Positions 8,126-17,267 of a DNA stretch of 64,000 bases are shown here, one piece after another. The stretch is taken from assembly GCA_963665785.1 (NCBI GenBank), contig OY762456.1, forward strand, positions 62,001 through 126,000, given 5' to 3'. Position numbers and translations under genes: made by a program. The notes beneath the pieces are model-generated. The model had not been told where the DNA came from, did not search any database, and saw only the letters and a program-made list of their open reading frames with translations. The stretch is from UBA7455 sp026713185. GTDB taxonomy: Bacteria > Pseudomonadota > Gammaproteobacteria > Pseudomonadales > Azotimanducaceae. The stretch's first letter is position 1, and the number at the start of each line of letters is the position of its first letter.

Positions 8126-9733
8126 TTATGCGGCGAGGCCACGTCCCTCCCATAGTCGTTGTATTTCGGTGTCAAAGGCGTTAATGGCGCGATTGAGGCG
8201 AGTGGCCGATTGGGCCGACGCGTCAAAGGCGACAGAGAGCGCGGGGCGCAGCACGCGGGCGTAGGTTCGATGGTAGCACAGGGCAGCACGCAGACCAGCG
8301 TCGGTGACGGTGTAGCGGTGGCTGTAGGGGATGCGCTCTATGAGACCGCGGAGTCGCAGTCGCCGCAGGTCGTAGGTCATGCGACCTTGGTTGTACTCGT
8401 TTACCGAAAGCCCGAGCAGTGGCGCCACCATCTCGCGCAATTGGCGGTTTTGGAAGCCGTCGGGCAGGACCCGGAAAGAGACCAACGCGACCAGCAACGC
8501 CTGTACCCGAGGGTCGCCGAAGCGCAACGCCGAAGCCCGTTGTCCGTCGACCACCCACGGACGATGCAAATCGTCGAATTTCTCGGCTCCGATGGCGCAG
8601 TCATGGCTGATGCGTTGGACGCGCAACAGGCGTCGGTTGGCGGCAAAGCCGATTCGTTTTAACTCATCAAGGTTGCATAGCCGTCTGCCAACATCAAAGT
8701 CGTAGGTATCGTTGATCACAGTCTCGGTGCGCAGGGCGCGTCCTTCCTTGTGATACTGCTTGATGCGCGAGTGTTTGTAGTCCACATGCAGCGACGGGAT
8801 AACCCCGTCGGTAATAACGCGGGTTCGATACCGCGAAGGGGTGCGTTTGGTAACGCGACGATTAAAGATCAACTGTACGTGGTCGGGGCGGCCCAAGTCC
8901 AGGTTCTCGCGCATGATCTCTTCGAACAAGACCCGTCCCTGGACGGGCCGGTCGAACACCTGGGTGAGGGCAAATTCGGCTTGCAGCACCGAAAGCTGAT
9001 AGCGAATACCGTCTTCGCGATCGCTGCTGGAAAAGGGATGTGGCAGGCGCGCCAACCACTTGCGCAACAAGCCGTCGATCTTCGCTGAAGTGAGTTCATC
9101 GGCCAACTGCTGCATCAGCGCCGGGTCCGCGCACCTCAGGATGCCGTTATCCAACGCCTCAAAGTCAACACCCCGCTTGGCGAGCTGGCACTTGAGATAC
9201 TCATGACCGTTGATGCACAGTTTGGCGTTGTACGGAAAGTACGAGCAGAACTTGATGAACAACGGGCCGAAATCTGCGTCCACCGCGTAGCAATAGTAAT
9301 GGTTGACCATCGCGGTCGAGTCGGTCAACCACGGGTAGTGGAGGCCACTGTCTGGATGCTGCCGGCGCTCGGTGCGCAGCACGCGGGCTTTCTCCTGCGC
9401 CTTACCGATATACAGCACGCCCTCGCCACCGGACCATTCGCGCAGATACATCTGCGTGCGTTCATCCTTGCGCTCGCCGCGTCGAAACCGGACTACATCA
9501 ATCGCCTGCTGCTCGGCATAGCGCTCAATGGCACGGACAAAGCCTCGGGTCATCGGCGCCATCAACGCCGACGAGGGTACCGGATTGCCACGAATCTTGC
9601 GAAAGAAATACGACGTACCGGCACCGGTTTGCAGTATCGGTACATAGACGTTGAGATACATCCGATCAATGCATTCAAGCGTCAACGTGGTGTGGGTGTT
9701 TAATACTTCGGCGGCGTTTCGTGCTACACTCAT
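8126..9733 (-). CDS. Conserved hypothetical protein, 535 aa, winged-helix-like C-terminus
   Basis: Starts at the ATG at 9733 (MSVARNAAEVLNTHTTL), with GGAG about 9 bases upstream; an in-frame extension to 9790 is unsupported. No signal peptide or membrane segment is visible. Strongly patterned stretches include ALMAPMTRGFVRAIERYA, GGEGVLYIGKAQEKARVLRT, STAMVNHYYCYAVD, PLFIKFCSYFPYNAKLCING, LPHPFSSSDREDGIRYQLS, HVDYKHSRIKQYHKEGRALR and VINDTYDF. The last ~120 residues, around RMTYDLRRLRLRGLIERIPY, look like a winged helix. I recall similar unannotated proteins in other bacteria but know no assigned function. It stands alone, bordered by IS91 debris and a noncoding region with hairpins, so it may be mobile cargo. 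Confidence 0.7.
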   Translation of the reverse strand: MSVARNAAEVLNTHTTLTLECIDRMYLNVYVPILQTGAGTSYFFRKIRGNPVPSSALMAPMTRGFVRAIERYAEQQAIDVVRFRRGERKDERTQMYLREWSGGEGVLYIGKAQEKARVLRTERRQHPDSGLHYPWLTDSTAMVNHYYCYAVDADFGPLFIKFCSYFPYNAKLCINGHEYLKCQLAKRGVDFEALDNGILRCADPALMQQLADELTSAKIDGLLRKWLARLPHPFSSSDREDGIRYQLSVLQAEFALTQVFDRPVQGRVLFEEIMRENLDLGRPDHVQLIFNRRVTKRTPSRYRTRVITDGVIPSLHVDYKHSRIKQYHKEGRALRTETVINDTYDFDVGRRLCNLDELKRIGFAANRRLLRVQRISHDCAIGAEKFDDLHRPWVVDGQRASALRFGDPRVQALLVALVSFRVLPDGFQNRQLREMVAPLLGLSVNEYNQGRMTYDLRRLRLRGLIERIPYSHRYTVTDAGLRAALCYHRTYARVLRPALSVAFDASAQSATRLNRAINAFDTEIQRLWEGRGLAA

Positions 9734-9805
9734 GGCTTGGACTCCGGTCGATGAGTTCCCCATCGGCCATTGTATGGCCACCGACGCCATTGTGCGACTA
9801 TAAAC

Positions 9806-9901
9806 GCGGCTTCATGCCGCAGAGGGAACAGCGACCGGGGTCCGTCTCAACTGCCATCAGGATCGAACGTTACATGTCTCGTCGGTCTGAGGCGAAGCCT
9901 C
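9806..9901. other. Two short hairpins upstream of the 535-aa gene
   Basis: gcggc-ttcat-gccgc at 9806-9820 and gaggc-gaa-gcctc at 9889-9901 are perfect 5-bp-stem hairpins about 70-170 bases upstream of the start codon at 9733. They could be mobile-element end structures or regulatory; neither is followed by a T-run in either direction that would make a clear terminator. Confidence 0.3.
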
Positions 9902-9906
9902 GCTAG

Positions 9907-10286
9907 ATTCTCGGCAACATTCGCTACGTACTTTTCAACAACTCTCGAGCAATTATTACAAGCAAGTCATACAAAGGTCCCGGAGTTTCTGTACTGAAAA
10001 TATTCATCGTATTAGGCCAACAACATTTGTGTGACTGTGATGGTTGATTCAGTTCTGATACACACACGATTGGGTTGGCTAAGAACGGCCTCATGACAAA
10101 CGCCTACTTCGAAGATATTGACAATCATCCGGTATCGGAATCGACAGGACCTGTTGATTATGGGGCTCCTCCAGCTTAGCAGACAGATTATTCAATCAAA
10201 ATTTAAGACGCGATTGAGTGTTAGGCCCTAGTTCGGAGACGCTATCTCCTAGCCTACTATGTACGCACAAATGAAACGTCGATGTT
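9907..10286. other. Intergenic region with one possible short peptide gene (10093-10179, +)
   Basis: 380 bases between the 535-aa gene and the histidine kinase. The only feature noted is a 28-codon plus-strand frame at 10093-10179, MTNAYFEDIDNHPV then SESTGPVDYGAPPA. It could extend to a TTG 18 bases upstream. No convincing ribosome-binding site precedes it. Its location next to tldD/tldE makes a peptide substrate worth considering, but nothing proves it is translated. Confidence 0.25.
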
Positions 10287-11714
10287 TCACCGCCGGACAT
10301 GTTCAGCGTTAAACTTAAGCGAGAATAGTGCTCCTTCGCCGGACATATTTTGCGCTGATACAGATCCTTCATGCAGACTCATAATTGCCTTGACGATTGC
10401 CAGCCCCAATCCATGGCCGCGACGATTCGGCGTTTTTTTTGCAAATGGCTCGAAAATGTCAAATTCAACACCATCTGGTATTCCGGTTCCCTGATCCTGG
10501 ATCTGAACACAACCATCACTTCTTATACGAATGTGCACAGTATCCTGAGGCTTACTGAATGATATGGCGTTGTCGATTACCGTTGCTACCGCTGTCGATA
10601 TCATCGACACATCACCGCTGACGTAGATCGACGGCTTCTCCGCGTTTAGTTCAAGCTCAACACCCTTTTCCAACCCAATCGGCGCGCGGCCTCGACAAAC
10701 TTCGCGTACTGCGGTTACAAGGTTTACTCGCTCTAGTGGCAACTCGTCAATGGACCGCAATCTCGATAAATCCAGTAACTGCTCAATTAGGCGGCTCATT
10801 TGCCTCAATTGGGTACGAATACTGTCCTTTGTCGCTGAGTTTTCGATTTCTTCCAAGCGCATACGCAGAATGGTAATCGGAGTTCTAAGTTCATGGGCGG
10901 CGGCAGCAAGAAATAACTTTTGCCGTTCACCTGACTCTTCGATGCGATGAACCATTGAGTTGAGTGATTGAGCAATTGGTAGCAACTCAAGTGGCAGCTT
11001 ATCCTCATTAATCCGCACACCCAGATTGTCCAGATCGATTCGCCGGGTTGCCCGACTGATTCTGGCGACGGATTTGATAATTCGGTAAATTATCGTCATT
11101 GCAATCAATAAGACGCCAAACCCCAAAATCAGAAAACGCCGATAAGCGCTCAATCCAAGAAACGAATACAGACTGGTGTCAGCACCTAAATCAGACAGGG
11201 TTGCTGTTGTATCGATGCCTGCAATCTCCACGTAAGAATACGAATGCGGGCATTGATCGTAGAGGGCGACGCCCTGATAGCCATTCTCGACGAATGGCTC
11301 CATTCCACGGGAGCTGATTCTGCATTGCTCACCCAACTTAGTTTCGGTGTGCCCTCCAGATTCAGTATTGTCGTAGACTAAGTTTGGATAATAAGGTGCG
11401 GCATCTTCAAGGGTGGACGAAAACGTCCCTTTGCGTGAGATCACCAAGTACCGAAACTCAGGGTTTTTCTCCGTGACCTGAACCATAATGTCTGATTGCA
11501 AAAAGTCTTCCATTGAAGCGTCGGGAACTGACGCGGTGTACATCAGCAAAGCACCGACATGTTCGTAGACTTGGTCTGATGGGTTTCCAGTCTCGTCTGC
11601 CACTTGCGAGGTGCTTACGTTTATCAGCAACACAACTAACCCAATGAATAGGCTTGCGAGTACGCCAAGTTGAACAAACAGTGAATGGCGCAGTTTCCGA
11701 AGAGCAAATTTCAT
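10287..11714 (-). CDS. Two-component sensor histidine kinase
   Basis: 475 residues. TM1 is about residues 12-32, a periplasmic sensor domain about 33-190 holds two cysteines (131 and 155) that could form a disulfide, and TM2 is about 191-211. A HAMP-like linker follows, then the H-box AAAAHELRTPITIL with phospho-accepting His about 274, the N-box VIDNAISFSKP, and the G-boxes QDQGTGIP and RGHGLGLAIVKAIM. Its ATG overlaps the stop of the response regulator gene by 4 bp, so the two are translationally coupled. It is the last gene of the run that includes tldD, tldE and the ABC transporter. The signal is unknown; a peptide or redox cue is an inference from context. Confidence 0.9.
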   Translation of the reverse strand: MKFALRKLRHSLFVQLGVLASLFIGLVVLLINVSTSQVADETGNPSDQVYEHVGALLMYTASVPDASMEDFLQSDIMVQVTEKNPEFRYLVISRKGTFSSTLEDAAPYYPNLVYDNTESGGHTETKLGEQCRISSRGMEPFVENGYQGVALYDQCPHSYSYVEIAGIDTTATLSDLGADTSLYSFLGLSAYRRFLILGFGVLLIAMTIIYRIIKSVARISRATRRIDLDNLGVRINEDKLPLELLPIAQSLNSMVHRIEESGERQKLFLAAAAHELRTPITILRMRLEEIENSATKDSIRTQLRQMSRLIEQLLDLSRLRSIDELPLERVNLVTAVREVCRGRAPIGLEKGVELELNAEKPSIYVSGDVSMISTAVATVIDNAISFSKPQDTVHIRIRSDGCVQIQDQGTGIPDGVEFDIFEPFAKKTPNRRGHGLGLAIVKAIMSLHEGSVSAQNMSGEGALFSLKFNAEHVRR

Positions 11715-12385
11715 TCGACTTCTTTCATTATGTACCCAACGCCACGAACAACGTAAATGCCAACGCCAGCCTTATTCCTGGACAATGTCTTCCTAGTTCT
11801 GGAAATGTGTGCTTCCATCGCATTGGAACTGACCTCGTCATCGTAGCTAAATGCGGCGCTTTCAATCCGGTCACGGATAACAACGGAACCTGAGGATTGA
11901 ATAAGCACTTCAATTATTGCCAGCTCCCTTCGTGCAAAGGTTACTGGATCACCGTGAATGGTTACCTTGCGGGAATGTTTCTCAAACTCCATATCGCCGC
12001 ACGACCATTTGATCTCAATTTCTGGCTGGGGACGCCGAAGCACCGCTCGTACTCTGGCCAAGAGCTCATCGGGCTCAAAGGGTTTGCCGATATAGTCGTC
12101 GGCACCAAGGTCAAGCCCTTCCACAACCGAATCAATGCTGGACATTGCAGACAAGATTAGAAATCGATTCTGCAGCGCCTTTCTTTGTGAGTAGCGTACC
12201 AACTCAATGCCATCGCCGTCTGGCAGCATACGGTCGACCATTACCAACCGATACCGATTGTCCAGCATCGAGAATTTCGCATCACGAAGATTTGCGGCAA
12301 TGTCAACGACGAATTTCTCCCTCTGGAGCAAATCCCGGACTAGTGATGCAATCTCAGCTTCGTCTTCCACCAATAAGATGCGCAA
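11711..12385 (-). CDS. OmpR-family response regulator
   Basis: 224 residues from a TTG start at 12385, chosen because AGGAG lies 10 bases upstream and the protein then begins LRILLVEDEAEIASLV; earlier in-frame codons look non-coding. The receiver domain shows the acidic pair in VEDE, the phosphorylation site in MVDRMLPDGDG, and the conserved Lys in DDYIGKPFEPDELLARVRAVL. A winged-helix DNA-binding domain follows, with VTFARRELAIIEVLI and SNAMEAHISRTRKTL. Paired with the kinase at 10287. Downstream of tldE by 76 bp; it may control the peptide-handling genes upstream of it. Confidence 0.9.
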   Translation of the reverse strand: MRILLVEDEAEIASLVRDLLQREKFVVDIAANLRDAKFSMLDNRYRLVMVDRMLPDGDGIELVRYSQRKALQNRFLILSAMSSIDSVVEGLDLGADDYIGKPFEPDELLARVRAVLRRPQPEIEIKWSCGDMEFEKHSRKVTIHGDPVTFARRELAIIEVLIQSSGSVVIRDRIESAAFSYDDEVSSNAMEAHISRTRKTLSRNKAGVGIYVVRGVGYIMKEVE

Positions 12386-12461
12386 GATTCTTGAACTCCT
12401 ATCATACACGCCACCGTTTGACTCATAGCTCAACACTGTGTGGCCACAGCACTCTTGTCAC

Positions 12462-13787
12462 CTATACGCCAGCAACCATCATGCCATCAACCCGCATGGT
12501 TGGGGCGTTTATTCCATAGCGAAATTCAAGATCGCTTGCTGGCGTCAATGCCATGAACATATCTCGTAGATTCCCAGCGATGGTTGCCTCTCTAACTGGC
12601 GTCGTGATTTCGCCTTTCTCGATGAGAAATCCGGTCGCGCCGATCGAATAGTCTCCCGAAACGATCGAAGCGCCACTGCCGAGCAAACCGGTGACATAGA
12701 AACCAAGTTCAATATCTGATCGGAGCTCCGAAGGTGACAAGTTCCCGGCGGCCATATACAGATTAGAGGGACTTCCGTCCGTGCCGAGGGGCCCGGCATG
12801 ACCGGTCAAACACAAGTCGAGTCGACGCGCTGTTGCCATGTTGAGAAACCACGATCGCAGAACACCGTTTTTGATGAAGTCGATACGTTTGCACGAAGTA
12901 CCTTCTCCATCATGCACTCTAGATGCCTTGCCGCGTTTGAGCAGCGGATCGTCCACTATCTGCACACCGCTACCGAAGACTTTTTTCTCCATTTCATCTT
13001 GTAAGAAACTCGTTCCGGACGAAATCGATGAGCCAGTCGTGGCATTCACAAATATGCCGAGCAAGGAATTGGAAATGGTGGATTCAAATATAACCGGCCA
13101 CTGCCCGGTCTTCATGCGCTGGGCACCCAGCCGGGCCGCAGCCCGTTCTCCTGCAATGCGACCAATAGTTTTTGAGGCGACCAGATCTTCGTGGAAAACT
13201 TCGGTGGACATATGTCCTTCGGACTCCATTGAATCTTGATCGGCAGCTAACGCCTCGCAATACCTGGAAAAGCTCGATCGACTGGATTCATGCAGGAACC
13301 CATTTGACGTGCAAAGGATGCTCTTCTTTCGCCCTGCGCTCGCGTGCGCGCTAACACATCTTTCTATTTTCGGAATGCTGAGTGCGCTGGATTCAATCTC
13401 CAATGCTGTGTCAATCAATGAACTGTGCGCTACTTCGGTCTCATCCAGAATCTCAAGGTCGCCGCCCAAATCGTGCGCCAGAGATTCGGCTGGAACCAAA
13501 CCGGCGTATGGATCCTCGGGAGAGTATTTTGCACGAACAATTGTGTTCTTTATCAGGCTTTTTGTTTCTTCGTCGCTTAACAGCGTTGACGAAACTGAGG
13601 CCGTCCTATTTCCGACGAAGACGCGCAGCGAAAAAGCACTCGATTCTCGACTTTGTATTGTCTCAAGCTTGCCATCGATGCACTTGACACTGACATCTTG
13701 CGAGCGATTGAAAATGGCGTCGCTATGATCAGCACCGCAGGCCTTTGCCGTGTCGACCAGTTGACTGAGAAATCCTTTGTCATCCAT
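12462..13787 (-). CDS. tldE: TldE/PmbA metalloprotease subunit
   Basis: 441 residues. The ATG at 13787 (MDDKGFLSQLV) is preferred because AGGTGA lies just upstream. Family features: SSAFSLRVFVGNRTASVSST, VIFESTISNSLLGIFVNATTG, LKRGKASRVHDGEGTSCKRI, FLNMATARRLDL and the C-terminal GDYSIGATGFLIEKGEITTPV. In Enterobacteria TldD and TldE form a heterodimeric zinc protease that trims the microcin B17 precursor and degrades the CcdA antitoxin. Lies 60 bp downstream of tldD on the same strand. Confidence 0.92.
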   Translation of the reverse strand: MDDKGFLSQLVDTAKACGADHSDAIFNRSQDVSVKCIDGKLETIQSRESSAFSLRVFVGNRTASVSSTLLSDEETKSLIKNTIVRAKYSPEDPYAGLVPAESLAHDLGGDLEILDETEVAHSSLIDTALEIESSALSIPKIERCVSAHASAGRKKSILCTSNGFLHESSRSSFSRYCEALAADQDSMESEGHMSTEVFHEDLVASKTIGRIAGERAAARLGAQRMKTGQWPVIFESTISNSLLGIFVNATTGSSISSGTSFLQDEMEKKVFGSGVQIVDDPLLKRGKASRVHDGEGTSCKRIDFIKNGVLRSWFLNMATARRLDLCLTGHAGPLGTDGSPSNLYMAAGNLSPSELRSDIELGFYVTGLLGSGASIVSGDYSIGATGFLIEKGEITTPVREATIAGNLRDMFMALTPASDLEFRYGINAPTMRVDGMMVAGV

Positions 13788-13847
13788 CGAAATCACCTGG
13801 CAAGAGTTTGGGTTCGCCTGGGTCACTAGACAGTCGCCGGAATTCCA

Positions 13848-15278
13848 CTAGCCCATACCGCCTATCGTCATGTTCTCCACTCTGACCGTCGGCTGACCAA
13901 CGCAGACCGGTATGTCCTGACCGTCCTTGCCGCAGGAGCCTCCGCCGGTATTTAATTGACTATTGTTGCCGACCATCGTCACGTTCTTCATTGCCTCCGG
14001 ACCATTGCCGATGAGTGTGGCCCCTTTGATGGGCTCTTCAATTTTTCCGTTTCTCACTTTATACGCCTCGGTACATTCGAAAACGAAATCCCCGGTAATC
14101 GTATTCACTTGCCCACCACCTAAGTTGGCCGCATAAATTCCGTCTTTGAGTGATGCAATGATTTCTTGGTGTTCGCACGAACCGCTTTTCATGTAAGTAT
14201 TGGTCATTCTTGGCATCACGGTGTGCTTATAACTCTCTCGACGACCATTGCCAGTCGGCAGGTGACCCATTTCACGGGCACTTAATCGATCGTGCATGAA
14301 TCCACGCAATATACCGTTCTCGATCAGGACGTTTTCTTGCGTGGGCGTACCTTCGTCATCAAACATCAGACTACCGCGACACTCCGAAATGTTCCCGGCA
14401 TCTACAATAGTCACTTCAGGTGCGGCAACTTTTTCGCCTACAGAACCAGCGTAGACAGAATTCCCTTTGGCGACTGCGTCTCCTTCCAGCCCATGACCCA
14501 CTGCTTCATGAACCATGACCCCTGGCCATCCAGCATCGAGCACGACCGTGCTCTCGCCTGCAGGCGCAGCAACCAACCTCATGTTCACACCGGCTATTCG
14601 TAGCGCTTCGTCGGCTCGCTCTCTCCAGATGTTTTCGTCGAGCAAGATCGATAGATCGTGGCGCCCGCCCTTTGCACTCATTCCCACTTCCATACGATAT
14701 TGGTCAGCCATGACTACCGAAATGTACAACTGAACTTGCGGTCGAATGTCATGGTAGCTTTCGGCGTCGGGTCTCAAAATCGCAACGACGCTCGAGTTGC
14801 TTTGCATATCAACTACAACCTGTCTAACGCGATTGTCTTGCGCCCGTACGTATTCATCAATCGCACCTAATGTCGATGCCATCAGTTCTGCATCTAGGCT
14901 CCCACGAGGATCTACGCGGCTGTATATATGTTGTTCGGTTGCCAGTGGCCCAACATTCCAGGTGCCGTTCTTTCCGACATTTGCAGATCTGGCGGCGGCG
15001 GCAGCGCGACCGAGCGCTGCCTCGCTGAATTCACTCGAGTGCCCAAACCCCACGGTTTGGCCAAAGACGGCCCTCAGGCCAAATCCACGACCTGAACTCT
15101 GTTGCGCAACCTTGATGCGTCCTTCGGATAATTGATAGTGCTCATCGAGTGAATGTTGAAGATACAACTCGCCATCGTCCGCACCCTTTAGTGCACTGGC
15201 GATGGCTCGCTGTACAACCGACGAAGAAATCCACCCGTCGAAATGACTATCTAAGTCAAATGTCTGTCTAGTGTTCAT
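13848..15278 (-). CDS. tldD: TldD metalloprotease subunit
   Basis: 476 residues, close to E. coli TldD (481). The zinc-binding HExxxH motif is present in GVMVHEAVGHGLEGD, with LSAREMGHLPTGNGRRESY and the late GSCGKDGQDIPVCVGQPTV typical of the family. TldD supplies the catalytic metal site; TldE is the partner. Gene order ABC transporter, tldD, tldE is co-directional with gaps of 38 and 60 bp, which suggests one transcript. TldD/E genes are often separated on chromosomes, so this adjacency beside a peptide-type transporter is notable. Confidence 0.95.
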   Translation of the reverse strand: MNTRQTFDLDSHFDGWISSSVVQRAIASALKGADDGELYLQHSLDEHYQLSEGRIKVAQQSSGRGFGLRAVFGQTVGFGHSSEFSEAALGRAAAAARSANVGKNGTWNVGPLATEQHIYSRVDPRGSLDAELMASTLGAIDEYVRAQDNRVRQVVVDMQSNSSVVAILRPDAESYHDIRPQVQLYISVVMADQYRMEVGMSAKGGRHDLSILLDENIWRERADEALRIAGVNMRLVAAPAGESTVVLDAGWPGVMVHEAVGHGLEGDAVAKGNSVYAGSVGEKVAAPEVTIVDAGNISECRGSLMFDDEGTPTQENVLIENGILRGFMHDRLSAREMGHLPTGNGRRESYKHTVMPRMTNTYMKSGSCEHQEIIASLKDGIYAANLGGGQVNTITGDFVFECTEAYKVRNGKIEEPIKGATLIGNGPEAMKNVTMVGNNSQLNTGGGSCGKDGQDIPVCVGQPTVRVENMTIGGMG

Positions 15279-15316
15279 GATCCAATCGAGTAAATGGTGC
15301 CTGCAGATCCATGAAA

Positions 15317-17092
15317 CTACGCCGGCTCTGGTACTAGACCCTCAGGGCCCGGGAGCTCGGAGATCGAAACCGATCTAGTGTCTGGCTCCAGCCGCAATTC
15401 AATATCATGGTAGGCCTTAAGGCTTGGGCGATGTGCGATGGAAACGATCGTTGCGTTTGGCAGCTCCGATTCCAATGTTCTGTAAATCGCCGCTTCCGTA
15501 TCCACGTCCATCGCTGACGTCGACTCGTCCAGGAAAAGCCAATCCGGCTTGCTAAGAATGGCTCGGACTACTGCGAGGCGCTGTTGCTCGCCTCCGGACA
15601 ACACACGCGCCCAGTCTTCGGTTTCGTCAAGCTGATCGACAAATTCACCCATCCGGCAGGCTTGCATCACATTTCTCACCCGCTCATCGTCATAGGAATC
15701 GGGATCGTCGGGGTAACACAGGGCGGCCTTAAGCGTGCTGATCGGGAAGTACGGTTTTTGCGGCAGGAAAGTGAGCGCCCCATCTGGCCGCGACACCGCC
15801 CCGTTCGCCCAAACCCACTGGCCGGAAAGCACCCTGAAGAGGGTCGTTTTTCCGCTGCCGGACTGGCCGGTCACGATCACGTTCTTGCCCGGTTCAAGGC
15901 TAGCTTTACCGATACCGACAAGCGATTCACCTGCCGGCAGTTTGATTGCCAGTTCGTCCAAAACAAGGTTGCCCGTATCGGAGGTCCCCAAGGACAGCTC
16001 AGAATTTTCTCGGTCGTCAATAGCCTGCTTCGTTGCATCCTCCAAAGTGAGAATTCGGTCTACACTGGCCTTCCAAACGGCGATGCTCTCGTAGGAATGC
16101 GCGAACCAGGATAGTGAGGCTTCAACGACGCCAAAGGCCCCGCGCAGCTGTAGAAATCCACCCATGGCAATCGTCCCCGCAAGAAAGGCCGGCATCGCTG
16201 CGATGTAAGGAATAAAGCCCGACAGTTGGTTAACTCCAAAATGAAGTCCGACCAAGCGTTTTTGATACCGCAGAATATCCAGCCAGTTCTCTCGAATATG
16301 GTTAAACTTCTGGAGTAGCGACGAGTACTCCTGCGGTCCGCCTTCGCTTAGCGCAACACTCTCAGCATTTTCCCGCAGTCGAACCAGGTGGTAGCGGAAG
16401 TCTGCCTCTACGGCCTGTTTCTTAAAATTAAGGGGGATCAACGGACGAGCAATCTTATGCGTCACCCATGTGACAACGCCCGCGTACAGTACTGCAATCC
16501 AGAACATATACCCGGGAATTACGATTGTTGTGCCGCCAACGTCCAACGGCAGATCCCCCGATACATTCCACAAAATTACACTGAAAATGATGAAGCCGCC
16601 GAGATTTGTAATAAAACTTAGGGCCAGTTCCAGCGTCTCCTGAGCGAAATTGTGCATGTCCATGGAGATTCGCTGATCCGGATTGTCAATGCCATAGTCC
16701 TTTAGTTCCAGCTGATTGAATAATCCTTTTTGCAGATATCGGGCCAAAATTTCTGTCGTCAGAAATTGCCGCCAATTAATTATTAGTACAGATTTCACGT
16801 GCAAAGCTAGAACATAGGATGCAACCATCACGGCAGCCAGTGCAGCCCATATACCAAGATTTCGCCATATATCGGCTACAGCTTTTTCATCAAGCGCATT
16901 GAACACGTCAGCGGTCGCGTAACTAAGATTTGAGGCGACACTAAGTTGGAAAACCGTAATTGCGAAAAGGCCAATTAACAGCCCTCTAGCGACCCACTTT
17001 TCATCGGAATTCCAGTAGGGTTTAGCCAATGCATACGTGCGCGAAATATACTGACCGATCTCTTTGATGCCACGTCGAAGGTTGCGCAACAT
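15317..17092 (-). CDS. YddA/BclA-type ABC transporter, fused membrane and ATPase domains
   Basis: 591 residues from the ATG at 17092, chosen for a strong GGAGAGAGGA upstream; an in-frame extension to 17176 is unlikely. The N-terminal half has about six membrane segments (for example around GLLIGLFAITVFQLSVA, IWAALAAVMVASYVLAL and ALSFITNLGGFIIFSVIL) and the NPDQRIS motif typical of the SbmA/BacA-related ABC_membrane_2 family. The ATPase domain shows Walker A GQSGSGKTT, signature LSGGEQQRLAVVRAIL and Walker B WLFLDESTSAMD. Relatives include E. coli YddA and rhizobial BclA, which imports antimicrobial peptides. Substrate here is inferred from context to be a peptide; export cannot be excluded. 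Confidence 0.85.
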   Translation of the reverse strand: MLRNLRRGIKEIGQYISRTYALAKPYWNSDEKWVARGLLIGLFAITVFQLSVASNLSYATADVFNALDEKAVADIWRNLGIWAALAAVMVASYVLALHVKSVLIINWRQFLTTEILARYLQKGLFNQLELKDYGIDNPDQRISMDMHNFAQETLELALSFITNLGGFIIFSVILWNVSGDLPLDVGGTTIVIPGYMFWIAVLYAGVVTWVTHKIARPLIPLNFKKQAVEADFRYHLVRLRENAESVALSEGGPQEYSSLLQKFNHIRENWLDILRYQKRLVGLHFGVNQLSGFIPYIAAMPAFLAGTIAMGGFLQLRGAFGVVEASLSWFAHSYESIAVWKASVDRILTLEDATKQAIDDRENSELSLGTSDTGNLVLDELAIKLPAGESLVGIGKASLEPGKNVIVTGQSGSGKTTLFRVLSGQWVWANGAVSRPDGALTFLPQKPYFPISTLKAALCYPDDPDSYDDERVRNVMQACRMGEFVDQLDETEDWARVLSGGEQQRLAVVRAILSKPDWLFLDESTSAMDVDTEAAIYRTLESELPNATIVSIAHRPSLKAYHDIELRLEPDTRSVSISELPGPEGLVPEPA

Positions 17093-17267
17093 CAGATCCT
17101 CTCTCCAGTCATCGTTACGTCCCGCCTCTCCGTTTCTAACACTTAGCCGACCACAATGTGTCTCTGGCATCAGCATTGAAACCCGTGTGAGGAGTCGCGT
17201 TTTTCATTGAGTGTGCTTCAGTTGACAATCTATTCTCCTAAATTGGCCAGGACTCTTGTCTTCTGAG

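Noticed and set aside
7953..8264. 103-codon plus-strand frame after the IS91 element
   Set aside because: No family recognised, no convincing ribosome-binding site, and it runs antisense into the 535-aa gene; possibly debris.
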